Assembly: GCF_013186535.1 (NCBI RefSeq)
Contig: NZ_JABMCZ010000003.1
Span: 310,001-374,000, forward strand
DNA from: Nocardia terpenica
GTDB taxonomy: Bacteria; Actinomycetota; Actinomycetes; Mycobacteriales; Mycobacteriaceae
Length of the DNA: 64,000 bases
Direction: 5' to 3'
A program made the position numbers and the translations under genes. Positions 7,226-13,794 of this stretch are shown here, piece after piece. Position 1 is the stretch's first letter. Each line of letters opens with the position of its first letter. The notes under the pieces were generated by a model. That model had not been told where the DNA came from. It searched no databases and worked only from the letters and a program-made list of their open reading frames with translations.

Positions 7226-7599
7226 CACTGACCAGACAACACGTCCACCAGGTGGTCGACACCTACATCCAGGCATGGACCCAGCAGGACCCGGATCTGA
7301 TCGTCACAATCTTCACACCCGACGCCACCTACCACGAACGGGTGCTGAACGAGCCGATCCGCGCCGCCGAGGGGATTCGCGCTTACTGGAAGTCGAAAGT
7401 TGTGGAATCCCAAGCCAATATCACCTGCACCCTGCTCAACCTCTACGTCGACGGCGAGACGGCCATCTGCGAGTGGGAAGCAACCTTCGACGATATCGTG
7501 CAGGGCAACCGGAAACGGATGCGTGAAGTCGCGCTCCTCGAGTTCGAGGGGCCGTTGATCGCCAGCCTCCGCGAATATTGGGCCTCGACACACATCTGA
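7222..7599 (+). CDS. SnoaL/NTF2-like domain protein
   Basis: A 125-residue single-domain protein with the NTF2-like cone layout: helix HQVVDTYIQAWTQQDPDLIV, the strand IFTPDATYHERV, a G-I-x-x-Y-W helix, then three long strands (ANITCTLLNLYVDG, TAICEWEATF, RMREVALLEFEG) ending in IASLREYWA. Proteins of this group are ketosteroid-isomerase-like enzymes or ligand carriers; no catalytic residues can be assigned. It overlaps the HTH gene by four bases. The neighbouring PhyH oxygenase suggests a shared metabolite, which is inference. Confidence 0.85.
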   Translation: MTLTRQHVHQVVDTYIQAWTQQDPDLIVTIFTPDATYHERVLNEPIRAAEGIRAYWKSKVVESQANITCTLLNLYVDGETAICEWEATFDDIVQGNRKRMREVALLEFEGPLIASLREYWASTHI

Positions 7600-7679
7600 C
7601 ACCGCCGCTCGACGAACTAAGCGCGCAGCCGAGGCGGCAGGGAACGCTGACAATGAGCCGTCCGCTCGCCACGGAAAAG

Positions 7680-7706
7680 GACGGCGGCCCGAGCGGGACC
7701 GCCGTC
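7680..7706. terminator. Bidirectional terminator between convergent genes
   Basis: GACGGCGG pairs with CCGCCGTC around an 11-base loop. GGAAAAG precedes and TCTTCTC follows the stem, so it can stop transcripts from both sides. It lies between the NTF2-like gene and the convergent hypothetical gene. Confidence 0.75.
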
Positions 7707-7768
7707 TTCTCAATCAGGCTCACCAATCACGTACAGGCTGAGAGCCATCGCCCGATCCGGCTGTCCCG

Positions 7769-8644
7769 CTACAACTCCTGATCGAGTTCGAGGGTCAGAA
7801 ACGACGTCGGTGTCTTCTCGAATGCGGTTTCCCACAGCGTCGCCACGATGGCGTCACCGCCGTACAGACTCGGGTTCTGCGGCACCCCGGAGAGGGCGGC
7901 AGGATTGGTCACCACCTTCAGCTGGACAAGCTTCATATCGAGACCGATCTGAGCAGCCTTCGAGCGGACGAAGCTGCCGAAGCTGTCGGCGTAGAGCCTG
8001 TATCGGCGCTCCCATTTCCGATTCAGCGCATCGGCTTCGTGATCGTATTCCGCCTGAGCGCGATCCGGATCTGTGCCCGATTCGACGGCCGCGCCGTACC
8101 GGACGTCGATCTCGTCGATCTCGTCGATATACGTCTTCGCGATCAGCGGAATCCACCGCGAACCGACCGTTGGCACACCGTTCCTCCGCCGATATTCCGC
8201 CACACTCACTCCCGCGTCGATGGCCCGCTCCCGGACAGCGTCTTCAGCCTCCTCCGCAGTCAGCCGATAGGACTCGCACCGCCCCATCCGCTCGATCGCC
8301 GCCGCGATGTTCAACGGGACGACGACCGGTGCCGTGCGATACGGGGCCAGCCATTCGGCATCGGCCATATCCCCGCCAGCGAGATCCCGGACACGGCTGG
8401 CTTCCCAGCTGCCCGGACGTGCGGCAACGAGGCGCCCAACGCTGCCGACATTGGCAGCGACGGTGGTCAGGACGCTGCCGAGGAAGTCGCCGAAATCGAG
8501 CTCTCTGCCGTCGTCGTCTGTGGCCAGGACGGCGGCGGCGAGGGCCTCTACGGCAGTGGCGTGCAGCTGGTCGTAGTGGCTGCGCCAGGAACTCGGCGCC
8601 GAGGTGATGCCCAGGTCTCCGGTCGTCCTACTTGTTTGCTTCAT
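7769..8644 (-). CDS. Hypothetical protein, isolated gene
   Basis: A 291-residue soluble protein beginning MKQTSRTTGDLG. The ATG has TTGGAG about six bases upstream, and tandem repeats of the promoter region lie just beyond it, so longer readings were not used. The sequence is mostly helical: an Ala-rich helix HATAVEALAAAVLA, a central EEAEDAVRERAIDAGVSVAE and an acidic EIDEIDVRYGAAVES region, then KAAQIGLDMKLVQLKVVTNP. No family, signal peptide or membrane segment is recognised. It has no operon partner. Confidence 0.65.
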   Translation of the reverse strand: MKQTSRTTGDLGITSAPSSWRSHYDQLHATAVEALAAAVLATDDDGRELDFGDFLGSVLTTVAANVGSVGRLVAARPGSWEASRVRDLAGGDMADAEWLAPYRTAPVVVPLNIAAAIERMGRCESYRLTAEEAEDAVRERAIDAGVSVAEYRRRNGVPTVGSRWIPLIAKTYIDEIDEIDVRYGAAVESGTDPDRAQAEYDHEADALNRKWERRYRLYADSFGSFVRSKAAQIGLDMKLVQLKVVTNPAALSGVPQNPSLYGGDAIVATLWETAFEKTPTSFLTLELDQEL

Positions 8645-8663
8645 GGTTGCTCCAACGAGAGTT

Positions 8664-8695
8664 CTGTGAAGGTCTGTGAAGGGATGCGTGAAGGG
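8664..8695. repeat. Three tandem 10-bp repeats upstream of the hypothetical gene
   Basis: CTGTGAAGGT, CTGTGAAGGG and GCGTGAAGGG follow one another at 10 and 12 bases, 20-51 bases upstream of the leftward gene's ATG. Spacing by one helical turn on one DNA face suggests binding sites for a regulator, placed to overlap the promoter or leader. No T-rich tract or hairpin accompanies them. Confidence 0.45.
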
Positions 8696-8853
8696 ATTGG
8701 GTCCGAATCGCTCCGATTTGAGCAGATTGAAACCGAGGAAGATGGTTGACCGATTGAGGCGAGAGGGTCTGGCTACCAATAGATTTCGACCGTCTAGCAT
8801 CGGCCTGACTCGAATCTGATGTGAGGGAGTTCCAAAAGTCCTAGATTTCCGGC

Positions 8854-9933
8854 ATGACTCGCGTGACATCGTCCCTGGATCGTCGGTCCTTCCTACGCTT
8901 TTCGGCATTCGCCGGTGTCGCCCTCGGCGGCACCGGGGCGCTGGCGGGGTGTGGGAAGAGTGCCTCGTCGGGGGATGCGAACGGTAGCTCCGCCGATGGT
9001 TCCCGGTACGGGACCGTGGCGGTGCAGCTGTCGTGGCTGAAGAACATCGAATTCGTGGGGGAGTACTTCGCGGACAGCAGGGGGTATTACCGGGACGCCG
9101 GGTTCGGGCACGTGAACCTGGTCGCCGGGGGCGCGGCCAGCACCTCGGTGGAGGCCGGGCTGGACACCGGCAAGATCTGGATCGGGATGTCCGCGCCGCA
9201 GACGACCGCGCCCGCGGTGCTACAGGGCCTGCCCGCCAAGATCATCGGGACCACGTACCAGAAGAATCCGTTCTGCATCGTCAGCCCGGCGGCGAAGCCG
9301 ATCATGTCGCCGCCGGAGATGAAGGGGCGCAAGATCGGGGTGCAGGACACCAATCAGCTCATCTTCGACGCGCTGCTGTCCGCCAACGGGATGTCGCCGC
9401 GCGACGTGCAGGTGGTGCCCGCGCAGTTCGACCCGACCCCACTGGCCAACGGGGAGGTCGACGGCTGGGTCAGCTACCTGACCAACGAGCCGATCACCCT
9501 GGCCGCCAAGGGTTTCCGCACCGCGCACTTCCTGTTCGCCGACTACGGCCTGCCGCTCACCGCCGAGACGCTGACCGTGCGGCAGCAGACCGTCGACTCC
9601 GAGCGCGACAAGCTGAAGGCGTTCCTCACCGCCGAGATCAAGGGCTGGAAGGACGCCGTCGCCGATCCGGCCGGGGGCGCCCGGCTGGCCGTCGACGTCT
9701 ACGGCCGGGACCAGCGCCTGGACCCGACCCAACAGACCCAGGAGGCCAAGGCGCAGAACGACCTCGTCGTCTCCGACGACACCCGCGCCAACGGCCTGCT
9801 GACCATGACCGACCAGCTCATCGCCCAGAACATCGAGGCCCTGGCCAAGGCCGGGATCACCATCAAGCCGGAGAAGCTGTTCGACCTGTCGGTCCTGCGC
9901 GAGCTGTACAGCGAGCATCCCGAGCTGAAGTAA
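8854..9933 (+). CDS. ABC transporter substrate-binding lipoprotein (NMT1/SsuA-like)
   Basis: A 359-residue exported binding protein. The N-terminus has a Tat-type motif (DRRSFLRF) and a lipobox LAGC, so Cys33 would be lipidated. Mature features match the NMT1/SsuA/ThiY group: VAVQLSWLKNIEFVGEYFAD, a GLDTGKIWIGMS strand, KGRKIGVQD near residue 168, and a long C-terminal helix pair. Such proteins deliver sulfonates, thiamin precursors, riboflavin or nitrogenous compounds. No permease or ATPase gene adjoins it. Being followed by xanthine dehydrogenase accessory genes suggests a purine-related ligand, but this is inference from neighbourhood only. Confidence 0.85.
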   Translation: MTRVTSSLDRRSFLRFSAFAGVALGGTGALAGCGKSASSGDANGSSADGSRYGTVAVQLSWLKNIEFVGEYFADSRGYYRDAGFGHVNLVAGGAASTSVEAGLDTGKIWIGMSAPQTTAPAVLQGLPAKIIGTTYQKNPFCIVSPAAKPIMSPPEMKGRKIGVQDTNQLIFDALLSANGMSPRDVQVVPAQFDPTPLANGEVDGWVSYLTNEPITLAAKGFRTAHFLFADYGLPLTAETLTVRQQTVDSERDKLKAFLTAEIKGWKDAVADPAGGARLAVDVYGRDQRLDPTQQTQEAKAQNDLVVSDDTRANGLLTMTDQLIAQNIEALAKAGITIKPEKLFDLSVLRELYSEHPELK

Positions 9934-10048
9934 ATTCCGGCCAAGAGCATGCCGGAATCACAAGTGACGGGCCGGAATGACATGTGGCATGCCGGATGAC
10001 ATGTGTCGGGCCGGAATGACGAGGGGCCAGAATGACATGTGGGCCGGT
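9934..10048 (+). repeat. Hairpin plus arm array (locus A)
   Basis: Immediately after the stop codon, ATTCCGGC pairs with GCCGGAAT around the loop CAAGAGCAT (9934-9958). About five degenerate copies of GCCGGAATGACATGTG follow at 16-20 bp steps, each repeating the right arm. The hairpin can act as a terminator for the binding-protein gene; the array fills the gap to the convergent xdhC gene. Confidence 0.8.
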
Positions 10049-10051
10049 CGA

Positions 10052-11047
10052 TTAGAGGGAAACGGCGGTCCGCATGGGGCGGGCCGGAATCTGGGCCCGG
10101 ACGGCCAATAGTTCGGCCGCTATGGCGATCGCGGTCTCCGTCGGGGTGCGGGCGCCGATGTCCAGGCCCGCGGGGGCGTGCAGGCGGGCGAGGGTCTGCT
10201 TGTCGAAGCCTCCGGCCTGGAGCGCGTCGGTGCGGTTGGCGTGCGCGGCCCGGGAGCCGAGCGCGCCCAGGTAGCCGAGCTCGGGCAGGCGCAAGGCCAC
10301 GGTCAGCAGCGGTATTTCGAACTTCGGGTCCTGGGAGACGGCGACGACGGCGGTGCGGGAATCGATGGCGCCCGCGGCGGCCTGGGCGTTGAGGTAGCGG
10401 TGCGGCCAGTCGGCCACCACGTCCGCACCGGGGAACGAGGCGGGCGCGGCGAAACTCTCGCGCGCGTCGCAGACGGTGACCCGGTAGCCGAGTAATCGCC
10501 CCTGCACGGTGAGGGCGGCGGCGAAGGCGTTGGCGCCGAAGATGATCAGCCGCGGCGGCGCGGTGAACGAGCGCACGAAGATGTCCGACTCCGGAAGCGA
10601 CACCATCTCGGTGCCGTGTCGGCGGTCGGTCACCAGGTGCTGCCCGATGACCTCCGGATCGGCGTGCCAGACCACGGTGAACACGGTGACCGGCCGATGC
10701 ATCGAGATTTCCTTGGCGACCGCGGGGAATTCGGGAAAGTCGTTGCGGGAGAACGGCTCGACGAACACGTCGATGGTGCCGCAGTCCACGGCGGTGTCGA
10801 GCCCGGTGGAGGGATCGAACCGCTGTAATTCGCGGCGGCCGGTGCGCGCGGCCAGCAATGCCGCGTCGTAGACCGCGGATTCGTAACATCCGTCGGAGAC
10901 CGAGCCGTGCACGCCGCCGTCGGGATCCACCAGCATCGCCGACCCGATCGGCACCGGGGAGAATCCGAACGTCCGCACCAGCGTCGCCAGACCACCCGTC
11001 CGGCCGCTGTGCCACAGTCGCAGTAGGTCCTCGACGATGTCGCGCAT
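10052..11047 (-). CDS. xdhC: XdhC/CoxI-family maturation factor
   Basis: A 331-residue protein with the two XdhC parts. The N-terminal CoxI-like part has the strand IGSAMLVDPDGGVHGSVSDG and the Cys-Glu motif as GCYESAV, where GCVEGAV is usual. The C-terminal Rossmann part begins RLIIFGANAFAAAL and ends with the family's GALGSRAAHANR and PTETAIAIAAELL segments. XdhC proteins bind the molybdenum cofactor, assist its sulfuration and insert it into xanthine dehydrogenase. It lies 14 bases after the MocA-like gene on the same strand, and the xanthine dehydrogenase genes are 2 kb away on the other strand, so the role fits well. Confidence 0.9.
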   Translation of the reverse strand: MRDIVEDLLRLWHSGRTGGLATLVRTFGFSPVPIGSAMLVDPDGGVHGSVSDGCYESAVYDAALLAARTGRRELQRFDPSTGLDTAVDCGTIDVFVEPFSRNDFPEFPAVAKEISMHRPVTVFTVVWHADPEVIGQHLVTDRRHGTEMVSLPESDIFVRSFTAPPRLIIFGANAFAAALTVQGRLLGYRVTVCDARESFAAPASFPGADVVADWPHRYLNAQAAAGAIDSRTAVVAVSQDPKFEIPLLTVALRLPELGYLGALGSRAAHANRTDALQAGGFDKQTLARLHAPAGLDIGARTPTETAIAIAAELLAVRAQIPARPMRTAVSL

Positions 11048-11061
11048 CACAAGCTCCCGAC

Positions 11062-11694
11062 TCAGCGTGCGCGAGTGGGCGGATAGTCGTGGTCACGTCC
11101 TGTCGCCAGATCGTCGCACGTGACGGCCACGATATCCGGTCTGGCGTCCAGAAACGACCGCGCTCCGGAATTTCCTTGCGCGGATTTGATTACCGCGGGC
11201 CAGTGTTCGTGCAATAGCACAACCGGATGACCGGGGCCGCCGTGAAAGACGGCGCGCGCCAGCCCGCTCCGCGACGCTCGGGCCGCCGCGAGCACCCGCG
11301 CGACCACATCGGCGCCGACGTCCGGGGTGTCCACCGGCATGATGGCCGCGTAGCGGGCGGGATCGGGTTCGGCCGCAGCGGCTTCGGCGACCGCGCCGAG
11401 CCCGGCCCGCAGCGACGCGGCCACGCCCACCGCCCAGTCCGGCGCCCAAACCGGTTGCACGCCTTCCGGAACGGCGATTGCCGGAGATTCGCAAACCATC
11501 CACCGGCCGTCCGCGTCGCGCCGGGCGGGGCCGGTCGCGCCCAGTACCAGGAACACTCGCGCGCAGCCGCCGTCGCGCAGCGCCGCCACCGCCGTGCGCA
11601 GCCAGGCGCCGTCCGCCGCCAGCACCTTCGGCCGCCCGTATCGGGTTCCGGCGCCGGCCGCGAGCACGATGCCGTCGCAGCGCCCGTCGTCCAT
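11062..11694 (-). CDS. MocA-like molybdenum cofactor cytidylyltransferase (NTP transferase fold)
   Basis: A 210-residue nucleotidyltransferase. The N-terminal nucleotide loop is GIVLAAGAGTRYGRPKVL, then VFLVLGATGP, a metal-site strand AAIMPVDTPDVG near residue 120, and HGGPGHPVVLLHEHW. This is the MobA/MocA family; MocA adds CMP to molybdopterin to give the cytosine dinucleotide cofactor used by xanthine-oxidase-family enzymes, which fits the neighbours. CMP rather than GMP specificity is inferred from context. The ATG is at 11694, with 79 bases to the divergent uraD gene. Confidence 0.85.
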   Translation of the reverse strand: MDDGRCDGIVLAAGAGTRYGRPKVLAADGAWLRTAVAALRDGGCARVFLVLGATGPARRDADGRWMVCESPAIAVPEGVQPVWAPDWAVGVAASLRAGLGAVAEAAAAEPDPARYAAIMPVDTPDVGADVVARVLAAARASRSGLARAVFHGGPGHPVVLLHEHWPAVIKSAQGNSGARSFLDARPDIVAVTCDDLATGRDHDYPPTRAR

Positions 11695-11773
11695 GCGGGC
11701 GAGGGTAGCCTCGCACGGTGAACTTCGCCCGTCCGACTGGCAGCCGCGCGGGGCATGCTCGATGCTGGACGCG

Positions 11774-12283
11774 ATGACCACCGACGAGATCGATCTCCGT
11801 GCCTTCGACGCGCTGCCCGCAGCGGCGGCCGTCGAGCTCCTGCTGTCGTGCTGCTCCTCGCCCGCGTGGGCGGGCGCGGTGGCGGCGGCCAGACCGGTCG
11901 GCAGCGTTGAGGCGCTGCTCGCGGCGGCCGACGCGGCGCTGGCCGAGCTGTCCGAGGACGAACTGGACCGCGCCCTGGCCGGGCATCCCCGCATCGGCGC
12001 GACCCCCGACACCGCGGCCTCGGCCCGCGAGCAGGCCGGTGTGGCAGGGGCGCCGGACGCGGTGCGGGCCGCGCTGGCGGCGGGCAATCGCGCCTACGAG
12101 CAGCGGTTCGGGCACGTGTACCTGGTGTGCGCGACCGGCAGGTCCGCCGCCGAACTGCTCGACATCCTGCGGGCCCGGCTGCACAACGACCCGCACACCG
12201 AAAGGGGCATCGTGCGCGCGGAACTGGCGAAGATCAATCACATCCGGCTGCGCCGCCTGGTTCGCGCCGAGGTGCGGGCATGA
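11774..12283 (+). CDS. uraD: OHCU decarboxylase (2-oxo-4-hydroxy-4-carboxy-5-ureidoimidazoline decarboxylase)
   Basis: A 169-residue enzyme that decarboxylates OHCU to S-allantoin, the last step of urate breakdown. Diagnostic features are ELLLSCCSSPAWA, the catalytic GHPRIGATP histidine loop, the SAREQAGV motif and FGHVYLVCATGRSAAELL. The ATG at 11774 is preferred; an ATG four codons earlier is possible. The stop overlaps the uraH start as ATGA, so the two consecutive enzymes are co-translated. No uricase gene is present nearby, although one would supply the substrate of this pair. Confidence 0.93.
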   Translation: MTTDEIDLRAFDALPAAAAVELLLSCCSSPAWAGAVAAARPVGSVEALLAAADAALAELSEDELDRALAGHPRIGATPDTAASAREQAGVAGAPDAVRAALAAGNRAYEQRFGHVYLVCATGRSAAELLDILRARLHNDPHTERGIVRAELAKINHIRLRRLVRAEVRA

Positions 12284-12600
12284 CCACGCTGAGCACCCAC
12301 GTCCTGGACGCGGTGCGCGGCGTCCCCGCCGCCGGAATCGCGGTCACCCTGCTGGACCCCACCGGCACCGAGGCGGTCGTCGCCCGCACCGACGCCGACG
12401 GCCGCATCACCGGCTTCGGCGCCGACCTCGCCCCCGCCACCTACCGCCTCCGATTCGACACGGGCGCCTACTTCGCCGACCAGGGCCTCGAGACCTTCTA
12501 TCCCGAGGTCACCATCACCTTCACGGTCACCGACACCCCACACCTGCACGTCCCACTCCTACTGTCCCCCTTCGCCTATTCGACCTACCGGGGGAGCTGA
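12280..12600 (+). CDS. uraH: 5-hydroxyisourate hydrolase (transthyretin-like)
   Basis: A 106-residue transthyretin-fold enzyme that opens 5-hydroxyisourate to OHCU, the substrate of UraD. The N-terminal LSTHVLDAVRG histidine, the LHVPLLLSP histidine and the C-terminal SPFAYSTYRGS tag, which marks HIU hydrolases as opposed to hormone-binding transthyretins, are all present. It is normal in length and lacks a peroxisome-type or export signal. It is translationally coupled to uraD by a four-base overlap. Confidence 0.95.
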   Translation: MTTLSTHVLDAVRGVPAAGIAVTLLDPTGTEAVVARTDADGRITGFGADLAPATYRLRFDTGAYFADQGLETFYPEVTITFTVTDTPHLHVPLLLSPFAYSTYRGS

Positions 12601-12616
12601 GCGGGCAGCCCCATCC

Positions 12617-12810
12617 GTCATTCCGGCGTGTGCCCACCTGTCATTCCGGCGTGTGCCCTCGTGTCATTCCGGCGTGTGCCCTCGTGTCATTCCGGCGTGC
12701 TTTTGGCCGGAATCCACCGTTAGATTCCGGCCAAGAGCACGCCGGAATGACAGGGCGGCCTACGGCAATGACGGGGCGGTCCGGCGGGATGACGGGTGAT
12801 GTGGCGCACC
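12617..12810. repeat. Mirror-image hairpin/array locus (locus B)
   Basis: Four perfect 23-bp steps begin with GTCATTCCGGCGTG at 12617, 12640, 12663 and 12686. The last continues into a hairpin, ATTCCGGC / GTGCTTTTG / GCCGGAAT (12689-12713). Ten bases on, the same hairpin lies in reverse (stem ATTCCGGC, loop CAAGAGCAC, 12724-12748), followed by right-arm units (AATGAC) at 21-bp steps. The two halves are mirror images. The block separates the uraDH and xanthine dehydrogenase operons. Confidence 0.85.
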
Positions 12811-12972
12811 GGCTCGTTGTCGTGACGGTGGGTGGTAACCCAGCCGAAATGCGGCTCCGGTTCCTGCAACCTGTGCGCAACCGGAGGGTCCTAGCGTGGC
12901 CGCCGTAGGGATGGGTGGTCGAGGCCCGGCGGTGGGTGAATTGCCCGGGTAGGGTGAGAGCGGGTGATCATG

Positions 12973-13794
12973 ATGGATCTGGATACGATCACCGAGGTCG
13001 TGCGGGCGCGTAGCCGGGCGGATCTCGGTGCGCTGGAGGGGGATTCGGCGGTGGTGGCCGGGGGCACCTGGCTGTTCTCCGAGCCGCAGGACGGGGTGCG
13101 GCGGCTGGTCGATATCACGGGCCTGGGCTGGGCCCCGCTCGCCGCGACCGACGCCGGGCTGGAGATCGCGGCCACCTGCACCCTGGCCGAGCTCGACCGG
13201 GCGCGACTGCGGCCCGACTGGGCGGCCGCGGACCTGTTTGCGCAGGCAGCCAGGGCCCTGCTGGCCTCGCACAAGATCCGCCGCGTGGCCACCGTCGGCG
13301 GTAACATCTGCCTCGCGCTGCCCGCCGGGGCCGTCCTGGCCGCGCTCACCGCGCTCGACGGCACCGCCGTGATCTGGGCGCGGGACGGGCGCGATCGCCG
13401 AATCCCGCTGTCCCGCTTCGTCCTCGGGCCCGGCCGTACCGTGCTGCGCCCGGGCGAGGTGCTGCGCTCGGTCACGGTGGACGCCGCGAAACTGCGCTGC
13501 CGCACCGCCTTTCGCAAGATCGCGCTGGCGCCGCTGGGCCGGTCCGGCGCGCTGGTCATGGGCAGGCGCGATGCCGACGGGACGTGCGCGATCACCCTCA
13601 GCGCCGCCACCGTCCGCCCCACGGTCCTGCGATTCCCGGCCGTCCCGCCCCCGGGCGACCTCACCGCAACCATCATGGAGCTGGATCGCGCCGTCTGGTA
13701 CGACGATCCGCACGGCAGCCCGGCCTGGCGGCGGCACGTCGCCGCGGTGCTGGCGGGCGAGGTGCTGGCCGAGCTGAGCGGGGTGCGGCCATGA
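12973..13794 (+). CDS. Xanthine dehydrogenase FAD-binding subunit
   Basis: A 273-residue subunit of the CoxM/XdhB type. The first FAD loop is AVVAGGTWLFSEPQDGVRRL and the second, near residue 100, is IRRVATVGGNICLALPAG. It ends with the CO-dehydrogenase-flavoprotein C-terminal fold (TAFRKIALAPLGRSGALVMG). It accepts electrons from the [2Fe-2S] clusters of the partner subunit and passes them to NAD+ or oxygen. ATGs at 12970 and 12973 and a GTG at 12964 compete for the start; MDLDTITEVV is the most family-like beginning. The stop overlaps the next start as ATGA. Confidence 0.9.
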   Translation: MDLDTITEVVRARSRADLGALEGDSAVVAGGTWLFSEPQDGVRRLVDITGLGWAPLAATDAGLEIAATCTLAELDRARLRPDWAAADLFAQAARALLASHKIRRVATVGGNICLALPAGAVLAALTALDGTAVIWARDGRDRRIPLSRFVLGPGRTVLRPGEVLRSVTVDAAKLRCRTAFRKIALAPLGRSGALVMGRRDADGTCAITLSAATVRPTVLRFPAVPPPGDLTATIMELDRAVWYDDPHGSPAWRRHVAAVLAGEVLAELSGVRP

